A stretch of 64,000 nt of DNA, taken from Pelorhabdus rhamnosifermentans. GTDB lineage: Bacteria > Bacillota > Negativicutes > UMGS1260. Positions 25,562 to 34,877 of the stretch are shown here, one piece after another. The notes beneath the pieces were generated by a model, which searched no databases, was not told the DNA's origin, and saw nothing but the letters and a program-made list of their open reading frames with translations. The stretch lies in contig NZ_JAHGVE010000004.1 in NCBI RefSeq assembly GCF_018835585.1, positions 124,001 to 188,000 on the forward strand. Direction: 5' to 3'. How positions within the stretch are numbered: position 1 is the stretch's first letter; each line of letters starts with the position of its first letter. The translations under genes and the position numbers were made by a program.

Positions 25562-26482
25562 TTATTTTAAACTAGTATAAATCTCCTCTAGATTATTACG
25601 CATACTCTGTATGTAATCTTTATTGTCTTCTTTACTTTCAATCGTATAAATTTTTTCTGCCTTAGCTCCAACTTCATTAGCTAAGGCTTCTGAAACTTTT
25701 GGACTTACCATATCTTCGACAAAAATTGTTTTAATTTGGTTTTCCTTACAATAGTCAGTTAATTCTTTTAGCTTTTTTGCACTTGGTTCACCATCCGCAA
25801 AGACATCTTCCACGCTGTTTTGTTTCAATTCAAAATCTCTTGATAAATAACCAAAAGCCGCGTGTCCCGTAACAAAACTTTTATTTGTTACGCTCTTAAA
25901 TTTATTATCATACTCAGTATAAAGTTGTTCCAGTTGATTATAAAAATCCGTATAATTTTTTTCGTAATAATCTTTGTTCGCAGGGTCTGCTGTTACAAAA
26001 GCATCTTTTATATTTTTCGCTTCGATTTCGGCTCCTTTTAAGCTAACCCATAAATGCGGATCGTATTGTCCATCATCTTTGATTACTTCCGGGTCTGTAT
26101 TAGCTATAGGTGTAGCACCTTTCGATGCTTCTACTATTATTAAATTTTTATTATTTACTGCTTGTAAAGCTTTATCTAGCCATGAATTTTCCATGCCAAA
26201 ACCATTGTAAATAAATATTTTGGCAGTACTTAAGCCTTCTAAATCATTGGCCGTTGGTTCAAAATCATGTGGTTCAGTACCATCGGGTATTATGGTTTGA
26301 ATGTCAACTTTATCCTTACCTATTGCTTGGGCAAATTCTTTCATCGCATTAAAAGAAACTACGACTTTTAGCTTAGCTTGTTGTTGCTGAGCTGTTGATG
26401 AATCATTACCGGATGATCCGCAAGCTGACAAGCTGAGAATCATACAAAATAAAAGGAAACTTAAAAAAAATTTTTTTACCAT
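25562..26482 (-). CDS. znuA: Zinc ABC transporter substrate-binding lipoprotein ZnuA/AdcA
   Basis: 306 residues of the cluster A-I metal-binding proteins. The lipobox LSAC gives a lipidated Cys at about residue 21. Metal-ligand histidines are seen in GTEPHDFEPT, YDPHLWVSLKG and VTGHAAFGYLSRDFEL, with the acidic ligand in VEDMVSPKVSEALANE. The His-rich loop typical of some ZnuA proteins is absent. It is divergent from znuC-znuB, with a shared palindromic operator between them. It captures Zn(II) outside the inner membrane and passes it to ZnuB. Confidence 0.87.
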   Translation of the reverse strand: MVKKFFLSFLLFCMILSLSACGSSGNDSSTAQQQQAKLKVVVSFNAMKEFAQAIGKDKVDIQTIIPDGTEPHDFEPTANDLEGLSTAKIFIYNGFGMENSWLDKALQAVNNKNLIIVEASKGATPIANTDPEVIKDDGQYDPHLWVSLKGAEIEAKNIKDAFVTADPANKDYYEKNYTDFYNQLEQLYTEYDNKFKSVTNKSFVTGHAAFGYLSRDFELKQNSVEDVFADGEPSAKKLKELTDYCKENQIKTIFVEDMVSPKVSEALANEVGAKAEKIYTIESKEDNKDYIQSMRNNLEEIYTSLK

Positions 26483-26507
26483 ATTATCACTTCCATCCTA
26501 GTTGTAA

Positions 26508-26530
26508 AAGCAAATAATTTGCATTTGCTT
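26508..26530. promoter_or_regulatory. Candidate Zur operator between znuA and znuC
   Basis: Inverted repeat AAGCAAAT-N7-ATTTGCTT (26508-26515 with 26523-26530), followed by TATAAT at 26543-26548 on the plus strand. Its position between divergent zinc-uptake genes, with a Fur/Zur gene in the same cluster, makes Zur control likely. Confidence 0.6.
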
Positions 26531-26597
26531 CTGCAATTAGGATATAATGATATTAAAGAAATGTCAATACGCGCCAAGGAAAATAATGGAGGAAAAA

Positions 26598-27281
26598 ATG
26601 ATTACGATACAAAATTTGTGGTTTTCTTATACTCCCAATAAGCCTTATTTTTTAAAGGATTTGAATTTAACCATTCATCAAGGCGACTATATTTCCATCT
26701 TAGGGGAGAATGGATCAGGTAAAAGTACGTTGATAAAGTTACTGTTGAAGTTGCTGACACCCACTAAGGGTAAAATTGTTAATGATTTTACACAAGCAGC
26801 TTATGTTCCGCAACGCTTTGAGAACTTGAATATACAATTTCCTATAACGGTATATGAAATTTTAGACTGTTATAGGAAAACTTTAAAGATTAAAGAGAAA
26901 GATTGTATCTTTAAATATTTGGATTTAGTAAAAATGAGCAATTTCAGCAAAGCTTTAATTGGGACTCTCTCAGGCGGTCAGTGTCAAAAAATATTTATTG
27001 CCCGCGCATTGCTGGGAAATCCAGATTTACTTGTATTGGACGAACCGTCTAATGGAGTTGATCTAAAGAGCCAGGATGAAATTTATTGCTTAATTAAAAA
27101 CATAAACCGAACCAATCAGGTTACAGTTATTTCGGTGGAACATAATCTTAAAGCGGCGATTGATAACTCTACACTTATTTACCACTTATGCCAAGGAAGC
27201 GGACATCTCTGTAGTCCCAATGAGTATATCAACGAATATCTAGCTGCAACTACAGGGGGTGACCGTTATGCTTCATTATAG
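26598..27281 (+). CDS. znuC: Zinc ABC transporter ATPase ZnuC
   Basis: 227 residues from ATG 26598 (GGAGG upstream; an ATG at 26547 sits on the -10 region and is unlikely). Walker A GENGSGKSTLIKLLL, signature LSGGQCQKIFIARALLG and Walker B LLVLDEPSNGVD. Drives zinc import through ZnuB, whose gene overlaps the end of this one. Confidence 0.88.
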   Translation: MITIQNLWFSYTPNKPYFLKDLNLTIHQGDYISILGENGSGKSTLIKLLLKLLTPTKGKIVNDFTQAAYVPQRFENLNIQFPITVYEILDCYRKTLKIKEKDCIFKYLDLVKMSNFSKALIGTLSGGQCQKIFIARALLGNPDLLVLDEPSNGVDLKSQDEIYCLIKNINRTNQVTVISVEHNLKAAIDNSTLIYHLCQGSGHLCSPNEYINEYLAATTGGDRYASL

Positions 27282-28086
27282 TTTTATGCAAAATGCGTTT
27301 ATGATTTCCATACTTATTTCCATACTGTGCCCGCTTATCGGGATGTTTCTCGTTTTAAGACGATATTCCATGATCGGCGATACCTTATCGCATGCTTCTT
27401 TAGCAGGAGTTGCGGTTGGTCTTATGCTTAATATGAATCCAATAATAAGCGCATTCTTATTAACCTCGCTATTTGGGATCATTATTGAAATTTTACGAGA
27501 AAATTTTAAGAAATATGCCGAACTTATTTTGGTCATCGTATTATCTTTATCAGTTGGAATTGCAATTACGATTATAAGTTCAGGGGCAGCTCATGCTAAT
27601 GTAGAGGCTTTTTTATTTGGAAGTGTATTGACTGTAACGCGAGGGGATTTTTATACAGTTTTAATCCTGAGTGCTGTTTCTCTTGTAACAATAAGCGGAT
27701 TATACCATCAATTAGTTTTTATAACCTTTGATGAAGAAGGCGCTAAAATTGCCGGAATTAAAAATAAAATGATTAATTATATATTTTCTGTCTTGGTTGC
27801 GGCGACAATTTCTGTTACTCTAAGAATTGTAGGCATTCTCGTCATAAGCTCATTAATTGCACTCCCAGTTGCAACAGCTTTGCAACTTAATAAGGGATTC
27901 AAATTGACCATGGTTTATTCGATACTGTTTAGCTTTGTTGATATCATGCTTGGTATTATTATTTCATACTGGATTAATGCAGCGCCAGGAGGCGTAACAG
28001 CAATAATTTCGGTATTCATTTTATTATTTATCCTGTTATTAAAAAAAATGAAAATTTATAAATTGATTACGCAGGTTAATCAATAG
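27268..28086 (+). CDS. znuB: Zinc ABC transporter permease ZnuB
   Basis: 272 residues from ATG 27268 (AGGGGGTGAC upstream), overlapping znuC by 14 bp. ABC-3 family permease with about eight membrane helices. Conserved pieces are CPLIGMFLVLRRYSMIGDTLSHASLAG and RIVGILVISSLIALPVATA. Confidence 0.88.
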   Translation: MLHYSFMQNAFMISILISILCPLIGMFLVLRRYSMIGDTLSHASLAGVAVGLMLNMNPIISAFLLTSLFGIIIEILRENFKKYAELILVIVLSLSVGIAITIISSGAAHANVEAFLFGSVLTVTRGDFYTVLILSAVSLVTISGLYHQLVFITFDEEGAKIAGIKNKMINYIFSVLVAATISVTLRIVGILVISSLIALPVATALQLNKGFKLTMVYSILFSFVDIMLGIIISYWINAAPGGVTAIISVFILLFILLLKKMKIYKLITQVNQ

Positions 28087-28119
28087 CTTTTAAAATTTTT
28101 AAAAGAGGATGTGACTTCA

Positions 28120-28569
28120 ATGGAACAGAAAAATTTAACTGATCACAAAGAATATCTAAATAAGCATGGCATGAAAAGTACGAAACAGCGAAATTTGATT
28201 TTTAATATTCTCAATCAAGCCCGTAATATTATGACGGCGGAAGATATTTATTTAGAGCTTAGAAAAGCAAATTATTTAGTGAACTTATCAACTGTATATC
28301 GAATTTTGGATATATTTGTTGATAAGGGAATTGCTTTAAAATCAATTTTACCTGAAGACAATAAATGTGTATTTGAACTAAATCGTTTCGAACATAAACA
28401 CCATTTAATATGTTTGAAATGCAAAAAAATAATTAGTATTGACAAGTGTCCATTAACAGAATTTGAACGTCACATAGAACAGCAAACTAATTTTAATATA
28501 ACCAATCATAAACTTGAAATGTACGGCTATTGCAATAATTGCAAAGAATCTGCGCCAAAGTCTACTTAA
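28120..28569 (+). CDS. zur: Fur-family regulator, probably Zur
   Basis: 149 residues from ATG 28120 (AGAGGA upstream; GTG 28111 possible). Winged helix with MKSTKQRNLIFNILN ... TVYRILDIFVDKGI, then EHKHHLICLKCKKIISID and a C-terminal CNNC, the two structural-zinc CxxC pairs. It directly follows znuCB, so a zinc-sensing role is more likely than iron. It presumably binds the palindrome at 26508. Confidence 0.82.
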   Translation: MEQKNLTDHKEYLNKHGMKSTKQRNLIFNILNQARNIMTAEDIYLELRKANYLVNLSTVYRILDIFVDKGIALKSILPEDNKCVFELNRFEHKHHLICLKCKKIISIDKCPLTEFERHIEQQTNFNITNHKLEMYGYCNNCKESAPKST

Positions 28570-28639
28570 TTTAAAGTTATTCAAGGAATGTCAAGAATTT
28601 AGTCTTATTGTGAATTTTTGTAGAAGGAAGGTATTCGTA

Positions 28640-29773
28640 TTGAAAAAAACATTACTTTGTTTTGTAATTCTTTTTACTTTTTCTGTTGGTATGGCACTAG
28701 CTGCACCACCAAATACGCAAATACAATATGAAAAAGGAATTGTACTTTCCGTTAGTCCGCTTAATAGTTCTGGTCAAGAAAGTCCTATTGCAGGTAAAGG
28801 TGAATTGGTCAAAATCAAATTAACATCTGGTCCGGAAATCGGCCAAGAAGTCAATTCAATTAATTACCGGCTAGAACAATCTGCTTTTACTTCTATGAAT
28901 GTAAGTCCTGGTGATCGAATTATCGTAGCAATTACTAATGATTCAGGTGCAACCCAATATAATATTAGTGACTTTGAGCGTACAAATTACGTTTATATAT
29001 TATTAGGAATATTTATCTTAAGTTTATTAATTTTTGGTGGCATTGTTGGAATTAAATCGGTTATTGTTATCGGGTTTTCCTGTTTTTTAATTTTTAAAAT
29101 TTTTATTGCTCAAGTCTTATCCTTTCATACTAATATTACATTATTGGTGTTTATCATCAGCGCAGTAATCGCCATAGTAACACAGACGTTCATAAGTGGC
29201 TGGACAGTAAAAACACGCGCTGCAATTTTAGGCTCAGTTGGTGGTGTCGCGATTGCCGGTATCTTGTCAAATCTGGCGATTCATTTTATGCATTTAACTG
29301 GCTTAGAAAGTGAAGAGGCTATGATGTTAAAAGCCACTCTATTACCGACCGTGGATTTTCAGGGCATATTATTTGCTGGTATGGTACTTGGTTCCCTGGG
29401 AGCAGTAATGGATGTGACTATTTCAATTGCTTCAGCTGTAAATGAAGTAAGAAACTGTATGCAAGAAATTAAATTCAAACCACTATTTCTTACTGGAATG
29501 AACGTAGGGCGGGACATCATGGGTACTATGTCCAATACGTTAATTTTAGCATATGCAGGTTCCTCGCTGCCTTTGATTTTGTTGATCTCCGCCCAAAAAG
29601 ATATTTCGTCGATAAAAATAATGAACTTAAACTTGATTGTCACAGAAATTGTACGCGCCTTAACTGGAAGTATCGGTCTGATTTGTGCAATTCCATTAAC
29701 CGCTTTTTTTTCCGCTATTCTGTTTCGCGATAAATCTTCACGTTTATTACGTCGAAATCAGATAAGAAAATAA
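28640..29773 (+). CDS. YibE/F-family membrane protein
   Basis: 377 residues from TTG 28640 (GAAGGAAGGT upstream). N-terminal signal (FVILFTFSVGMALAAPP), a small extracytoplasmic domain, then about seven membrane helices. ILFAGMVLGSLGAVMDVTIS and GRDIMGTMSNTLILAYAG are the YibE/F signatures. Function unknown in the family. It follows the Zur gene by about 70 bp and may belong to the zinc cluster. Confidence 0.8.
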   Translation: MKKTLLCFVILFTFSVGMALAAPPNTQIQYEKGIVLSVSPLNSSGQESPIAGKGELVKIKLTSGPEIGQEVNSINYRLEQSAFTSMNVSPGDRIIVAITNDSGATQYNISDFERTNYVYILLGIFILSLLIFGGIVGIKSVIVIGFSCFLIFKIFIAQVLSFHTNITLLVFIISAVIAIVTQTFISGWTVKTRAAILGSVGGVAIAGILSNLAIHFMHLTGLESEEAMMLKATLLPTVDFQGILFAGMVLGSLGAVMDVTISIASAVNEVRNCMQEIKFKPLFLTGMNVGRDIMGTMSNTLILAYAGSSLPLILLISAQKDISSIKIMNLNLIVTEIVRALTGSIGLICAIPLTAFFSAILFRDKSSRLLRRNQIRK

Positions 29774-30033
29774 AAGAATAATGTTGAAAAAATTAAGTTA
29801 GCTGTGTTAGATAAAACCTGCTTTTTCTAGGGAATAAGCATTATTATTATTTGTCATATAAGGTTAAGCAACTATGACTTTGCAGAAAATGCAGCTTTTT
29901 TTATGTCATTTATTAGTTAATCAACACTGGTGATAGAAGTTATTTATTTTTTGTGCTATATTTTATACAGCCTAATATTTATTATACCAAGAAATAGCTT
30001 CAGCAATTATATCTCTGGAAATGGAGGATACGT
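29774..30033. other. Intergenic region between yibE/F-like and deacetylase genes
   Basis: AT-rich. A small GCAG/CTGC-type hairpin with a T run (about 29880-29903) could terminate the upstream gene. I see nothing else. Confidence 0.35.
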
Positions 30034-30807
30034 ATGATAACAAGACGTCAATTTTTAACTGGTTCCGCTGGTTTTTTTGCAGCTTTGTCAGGCCTGTCTC
30101 TTTTTTCAAAATACGATTTAATAAATAACATATCAAATAGCATACCGATACTTTTGTACCATAGGGTTGGTTTGGAAGGTGATCCACTAACAATCACCAC
30201 TAGCCGGTTTCAAAAGGATATAGAAACTTTAAGCCAAGAAGGTTATACGCCTCTATCCCTTACGCAGCTTAAGCAACATATAAAATCTCCTAATGAACCG
30301 CTTCCATCAAAGCCCATAATAATTACATTTGATGACGGTTATTTAGATAATTATACGAATGCTTTTCCCATCTTGCAAAAATATTCTATGAAAGCCAGCT
30401 TTGAGATCATTACAGGTATGGTTGGACAAAACGATCGCATGACCATTCCACAAATTCGTGAAATGGAGGCTGCCGGAATGGGTTTTGGCGCACATACAGT
30501 CACACATCGGTCACTTGCTGAGTTGAATCGTAAAGATGCAGCGACGGAACTCACTAAATCAAAAGCTGATTTAGAGCAAATTATAGGAAAGACCGTTGAG
30601 TTTATTGCTTATCCCGGTGGTTATTACACTGCTGAAACTATAAATCTTGCGCGCGAAGCTGGTTATATTGGAGGATTTTCGGTAAATCCAGGTTTTGCGA
30701 TGTTCAAGGATGCTATGGCAATAAGACGAATGCCAATCTTTCATTATGACAGATCTATTTCTTATGTTATGCTTCGTAAAGGACTGTTACCAGATATGCT
30801 TAGCTAG
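30034..30807 (+). CDS. Exported polysaccharide deacetylase (NodB fold)
   Basis: 257 residues. Starts MITRRQFLTGSAGFFAALSG, a Tat-type signal. Motif 1 TFDDGYLDN, motif 2 HTVTHRSL and motif 3 AYPGG are complete, so the zinc-dependent de-N-acetylase centre is intact. It acts outside the cytoplasmic membrane on peptidoglycan or an exopolysaccharide. Followed by duplicated debris, not an operon. Confidence 0.85.
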   Translation: MITRRQFLTGSAGFFAALSGLSLFSKYDLINNISNSIPILLYHRVGLEGDPLTITTSRFQKDIETLSQEGYTPLSLTQLKQHIKSPNEPLPSKPIIITFDDGYLDNYTNAFPILQKYSMKASFEIITGMVGQNDRMTIPQIREMEAAGMGFGAHTVTHRSLAELNRKDAATELTKSKADLEQIIGKTVEFIAYPGGYYTAETINLAREAGYIGGFSVNPGFAMFKDAMAIRRMPIFHYDRSISYVMLRKGLLPDMLS

Positions 30808-30820
30808 ACATTATTGTTAT

Positions 30821-31031
30821 CTGAAGGCAGTGTTCTTACTGAAATGCTGGTCTTAGCTAATTTTCGCGTGGAATCCATGATTGACGATGAACAATGCTAT
30901 TTTATTAAAGCCGTTGCCATATAGAAAATGAACGGATGATTGTCAAAACATGGTTAAGGACAATCACCCGTTCAATATGATTTTTGGCTTATTATAACAA
31001 AAAAGGCTATGAAATAAATCATAGTCTTAAA
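30821..31031 (+). pseudogene. Duplicated 3' end of the methyltransferase gene with its terminator
   Basis: 30821-30924 repeats the last 35 or so codons of the gene at 22346 (CTGAAGGCAGTGTTCTTA onward), in frame to a stop at 30924. 30930-31031 repeats its terminator and the AAGGCTATGA hairpin. There is no 5' part, so this is a segmental duplication remnant. Confidence 0.75.
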
Positions 31032-31040
31032 ATAGGACAT

Positions 31041-31240
31041 TTAATTAATTTTTTTCTTGATTGTTTCAACTTCTGCCTCGGTTTTTAATTGACACAAAGC
31101 AAGTATATTAATGGATTCTCCTTATGACCTAACATACCTGCCACATCTTTTTGCGTTGTAAGAGCTAGAGTATCTAATTTTTTATCGATACTATCAACCT
31201 TAGATTCAAGCAATGTTGAATCTTGGGGAGGAGAAATCAT
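31041..31240 (-). pseudogene. Frameshifted small coiled-coil gene
   Basis: MISPPQDSTLLESKVDSIDK, then LALTTQKDVAGML, then after a frameshift KTEAEVETIKKKIN and stop. It resembles the coiled-coil gene at 19146 (VTQKDV) and is followed by the same hairpin repeat. Confidence 0.5.
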
Positions 31241-31413
31241 ATTATGAGTAATATTTGCTTCAGCACAGGCTTAGTTTGTGAAAGTGGCACATTACTGGCA
31301 ATCTCAATATGAGCAGCGGACAAGGCGACTTGTTCTTCCGCTAGGCACCAGACATGAATATCCCTGGCCGCTTTTACATTCGGCAAGCGGCAATTTCGGT
31401 TATGGACGTTCAT
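31237..31413 (-). pseudogene. Cation-diffusion-facilitator (CDF) gene remnant
   Basis: A 58-codon frame with VKAARDIHVWCLAEEQVALS, then AAHIEIASN. This matches the cytoplasmic C-terminal domain of CDF metal exporters (V-x-D-x-HVW ... LSAHV). The membrane domain is missing. Its ATG overlaps the stop of the upstream CHAP-like gene. Confidence 0.55.
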
Positions 31414-31889
31414 TTTAGAATAAGGCGGGCCTGTTTGTTTTCATCCACTTTTACAGGGTAAATATAACCAATCAAATGAAATTGATTAGCAAGTGTGTCG
31501 AAATCAATGGAAGATTGTATAAAAACACCATCTTTATTGGTTAATTCATAGACGATATGATCGGCAGTAACTTGGCGGACTATGCCGACGGATATTTCGC
31601 GATTGTCATTTTCCCATAAAATAATCGCTCCTACCCTAGCATCTTGAGGAGCTGTCTTTTCTATCCAGTCAAATTGAGCAGCATTAGAAAACCAATCATC
31701 AGCATCGCCATTCCAATTCATTCCCGGGGCAGGCGCCAGTTTGTCAAACTCTTGTGCGATATAACCAAGTGATTGGTTTGGAAGATGCTTGTACCATGGG
31801 CTGGCATCAGGATTACAGTCGCAAGCAAATACGGTGACAGGTATCCATAATGCTAGAAACAATAAATAATAAAAATGGCCCATTTTCAA
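31410..31889 (-). CDS. Exported CHAP-like protein
   Basis: 159 residues: signal peptide ending near VFACD, then APAPGMNWNGDADDWFSNA, then ARVGAIILWENDNREISVGI and a Tyr/Asp-rich end. This has the layout of CHAP (NlpC/P60-like) amidase domains, but the usual catalytic Cys before the Gly-rich turn and the His of GHVA are not convincing, so it may be inactive. Lies 52 bp downstream of the DsbA-like gene on the same strand. Confidence 0.5.
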   Translation of the reverse strand: MKMGHFYYLLFLALWIPVTVFACDCNPDASPWYKHLPNQSLGYIAQEFDKLAPAPGMNWNGDADDWFSNAAQFDWIEKTAPQDARVGAIILWENDNREISVGIVRQVTADHIVYELTNKDGVFIQSSIDFDTLANQFHLIGYIYPVKVDENKQARLILK

Positions 31890-31941
31890 AACAAATTCAC
31901 CTCCGTTAGCTAATAAACTTCAATTTTCGGTAACATTTAGA

Positions 31942-32538
31942 TTATAGTAAGGAGTCAATTAACTGGGAGAAATCATCCAATGAAGGATCATTTGTCAGAT
32001 GAATTCCATTGATGAAAAAGGCAGGAGTGTTGTGAAACCCTAGGTTCTTTTCCTCGTCAATATTGTTTTGAATGGCTTCTTCGATTGTTGGATCGGCCAG
32101 ATCGCGATTCAACTGGTCCTTCTCTGGTTGCGATAAATTGAGTTTGTCCACTAAATATTGCAGTCCGTTGTTGCCATTTTTTAAAACGGGCTGTTCAGCC
32201 ATGGCCAAATCATAAAATGCCCAGGCTTTTTCTTCGTCTTGGCGGTCTAGAGCCTCAAAAACTTGTGCAGCGGACATCGCAAAGGGGTGAGTGGCATGGG
32301 GATAGTGTTTTAATTTTAATTGGACTTTGCCATCATATTTAGTCAATACTTGATCGACTAGCTTTTTCGCTTGAACACAATCAGGACATTGAAAATCAAC
32401 GTATTCGACAATTGTAATGGGTGCCAGAGGATTGCCACGAATGGCCTGCGCTGATACAGTAGACAGCGTTGTCCCATAATGAATCATTACCATGAAGAGC
32501 AATAAGACTTTCGCAATTTTGCAGAGAATTTTTCGCAT
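31942..32538 (-). CDS. Exported DsbA-like thiol oxidoreductase
   Basis: 198 residues: an N-terminal signal/anchor ending VSAQA, then a thioredoxin fold with FQCPDC active site near residues 50-55 and the cis-Pro segment HNTPAFFING. Likely makes or rearranges disulfides in exported proteins. It may share a transcript with the CHAP-like gene next to it. Direct repeats TAGTCAACTA (32620-32629, 32639-32648) lie upstream. Confidence 0.82.
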   Translation of the reverse strand: MRKILCKIAKVLLLFMVMIHYGTTLSTVSAQAIRGNPLAPITIVEYVDFQCPDCVQAKKLVDQVLTKYDGKVQLKLKHYPHATHPFAMSAAQVFEALDRQDEEKAWAFYDLAMAEQPVLKNGNNGLQYLVDKLNLSQPEKDQLNRDLADPTIEEAIQNNIDEEKNLGFHNTPAFFINGIHLTNDPSLDDFSQLIDSLL

Positions 32539-32619
32539 TTGTTTTCTCCTTGCTGTATGGGGCAGTGGGGATGATATTTATAATCAAATAGGAATATTCT
32601 TATTTGTTGGTGAAATAAA

Positions 32620-32648
32620 TAGTCAACTAGTTACTTACTAGTCAACTA
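32620..32648. promoter_or_regulatory. Direct repeat TAGTCAACTA upstream of the DsbA-like gene
   Basis: Two identical 10-mers start 19 bp apart, about 80-110 bp before the coding start on the minus strand. A regulator-binding site is possible. The rest of 32539-32762 shows nothing. Confidence 0.3.
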
Positions 32649-32762
32649 AACGACTCTAATGTGCATATTCTCTATTAAACCGCAGCGGGGACACCTATTA
32701 ATAATGTTGAATTATTTAAGTATAGCCCAGTAGATCGAAAAAATCAATAACTTCAAGAAGCA

Positions 32763-33557
32763 TTACTCAGGTGTTTCATAGGGAAAAACATAGGGATGCA
32801 TGGGTTCTGTTATCTTTTTTATTGATGACAATTTTATCATACCGACAGGTTCATTGTCATATTTTCCCTTCTGGACAACTCCCTGTATTTCCAGCCATGT
32901 ACCGTCCGGATATTGTTTGGCAGAGGCAGTTTCACACAATATCCCATAGGGTAAAGCGTCTGCTGTGCAGCAAGTGATTACATAGCGAACAAGCGAAATT
33001 TGATTGCTGGATTGTCCCGGACTCCGAAATACAAATCCTGTCATATTCACTTCTTTTCCGATATAATCATCAGGGAATTGATTTAACTCAGACATAATTT
33101 CTGTGTATTTTAGATCTGTTACTACAATTCCCTTTGGTGTCTTCAATTCTTCGGCTAATGGTCTAGGCAGATTCTCAATTGTTGCAGTATTCGGCGTAAT
33201 TCTTGTATTTAGGCCACGATTGGAAACCTGAGTGGCATCTAATGTAGAATTGGGGAATACCATTGCAAAAAACAAGGTAGCAACAAACAGGATATATCCA
33301 CCGTTAAGATCGTGCCCATGTGAATGTTGATGAAGGCTATTTACTGGTACATTAGAAATCGAGACAACTCGGCTAAATTCTGCTAAAGCCAAAATTAGTA
33401 ACAAATAATCTGCTACTTCTGTAAAGAAAGTAAATCGGGGATGAATATAAAGAGATAATTGTTCAGCACTTAATAAAACACGTATTAAATTGAAACTACT
33501 TAGTAAAACCAGCGATTTAATTAAACTATGAATATGAAAATGCAGTTGCCGATTCAT
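32763..33557 (-). CDS. DUF1980/TIGR03943 membrane protein
   Basis: 264 residues: about four hydrophobic segments in the first 120 residues, with a His-rich loop (SLHQHSHGHDLNGG), then a soluble domain with VVTDLKYTEIMSELNQFPDD and MTGFVFRSPGQS, then RYVITCCTADALPYG. This family travels with DUF318-type permeases, as here (4-bp overlap), and probably forms a two-protein exporter or metal/organics handling unit of unknown substrate. Confidence 0.8.
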   Translation of the reverse strand: MNRQLHFHIHSLIKSLVLLSSFNLIRVLLSAEQLSLYIHPRFTFFTEVADYLLLILALAEFSRVVSISNVPVNSLHQHSHGHDLNGGYILFVATLFFAMVFPNSTLDATQVSNRGLNTRITPNTATIENLPRPLAEELKTPKGIVVTDLKYTEIMSELNQFPDDYIGKEVNMTGFVFRSPGQSSNQISLVRYVITCCTADALPYGILCETASAKQYPDGTWLEIQGVVQKGKYDNEPVGMIKLSSIKKITEPMHPYVFPYETPE

Positions 33558-34531
33558 ATGATTTTTCCTCCACTTACAATATTAATAAGTACGGCACCAG
33601 TAATACAAAAACCTATCGTAATAATGATAAGTAGGGATACAAATCGAAATTTAAATGCCGATAATAACATTAGCGTATTTTTTACATCAATCATAGGTCC
33701 GAAGGCCATGAAAGCAACAAGTGATCCTGATGTAAAAGAAGTTGCAAAAGAAGAAGCAATGAAAGCATCAGCAGAAGAGCAAACAGAAATACCAAATCCA
33801 AATAACATCATGGACAATATGGAAAGAATATTATTTTGACCAACTCCCAGTAAAGAAGAACGTGGAACAAAGTTTTGCACCAAAGCTCCAATCATTGCAC
33901 CCAATATTAAATATTTACCCATGGAAAAAAACTCATCGCAAGCTCCATATAGGGTATTACGAAGTTTTAAAAAAAAGTTAGACGACTCAATATTGTCCGC
34001 GCAGGTACAACTACATTCTGCATAAAATTGGGTATGACGATTCAGCTCTTTGCTCTCTCCGAATAGTAGGCTTATCATCCATCCGGTAAAACAAGCAATG
34101 AAAAAAGCCATTCCTAGTCGTAAATAAACCATACTGACATGGGGAGTAAATGCATAATGCGTTGCTAACACTGTTACAGGATTGATGATCGGAGCTGAAA
34201 ACATAAATGGAATAACAAGGTATAAGGGAACCCCTTTTACCACTAAACTGCGGGCAATCGGAACGGTTCCACAATCGCAAACAGGTAACAAAATTCCAAA
34301 AAAACAAGCGGGTATAATACCATATATCTTTCTTTTCGGCAACAGCTTGTAAATGGTTTCGGCATTAATAAACTGATGGATTAATGATGATACAAAGACG
34401 CTCAGTAATAAAAATGGCAGTGATTCGATGATAATACTCAAAAAAGTGACTTTAAAATTAATAAACTGGCTTAATTGTGTCGGTTCTATAAATGAACTAA
34501 GTATGTTGCTGAACATATCCATGGTTTGCAT
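33554..34531 (-). CDS. Permease of the DUF318/YraQ (ArsP-like) family
   Basis: 325 residues with about eight helices. Conserved family features: ILLPVCDCGTVPIARSLVVKG, SAPIINPVTVLATHY, and SVCSSADAFIASSFA. The CDCG and CSS cysteines are typical of this permease family, which includes the ArsP organoarsenical exporter. A Cys-rich loop (AECSCTCADN) is an extra metal-binding candidate. Operon with the DUF1980 gene. Confidence 0.82.
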   Translation of the reverse strand: MQTMDMFSNILSSFIEPTQLSQFINFKVTFLSIIIESLPFLLLSVFVSSLIHQFINAETIYKLLPKRKIYGIIPACFFGILLPVCDCGTVPIARSLVVKGVPLYLVIPFMFSAPIINPVTVLATHYAFTPHVSMVYLRLGMAFFIACFTGWMISLLFGESKELNRHTQFYAECSCTCADNIESSNFFLKLRNTLYGACDEFFSMGKYLILGAMIGALVQNFVPRSSLLGVGQNNILSILSMMLFGFGISVCSSADAFIASSFATSFTSGSLVAFMAFGPMIDVKNTLMLLSAFKFRFVSLLIIITIGFCITGAVLINIVSGGKII

Positions 34532-34645
34532 AATTATCTCCCCTAGTATCTTAAAAATAGCAGTATACTGAATAGATATTATTAGAGCCTATAGATTATG
34601 CATAACCATCGATAGAATTGTAACAGCTTTTGTTTTTTACCTGTT

Positions 34646-34834
34646 AAGCATCCCAGGGATCGCCATAATCGATTGTTGCTGCCAATGTCTGATGGAAAAG
34701 ACGAGAAGGCGGCTCAGGGCTGTTCTTTTATTTCGCGTTGTCCTGTTAGTGAATCTCGGTGCGCTTCTTCTGTTCCTTTATTATGAGAAGCAAGGCATGG
34801 TGGTAGCGTAGCCTGTCATTTGCAATGAAGAAAT
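34646..34834 (+). pseudogene. Remnant of an oligopeptide/nickel ABC transporter ATPase
   Basis: KHPRDRHNRLLL ... KAAQGCSFISRCPVSESRC is the oligopeptide/dipeptide ABC transporter C-terminal domain (GCxFxxRCPxxxxxC). Two frameshifts are needed to reach the expected VACHL end, and no nucleotide-binding domain precedes it. Confidence 0.6.
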
Positions 34835-34877
34835 GGTGAATCGTTTTCAATAGCGATTCAAAAAAGAGGGGATTTTA

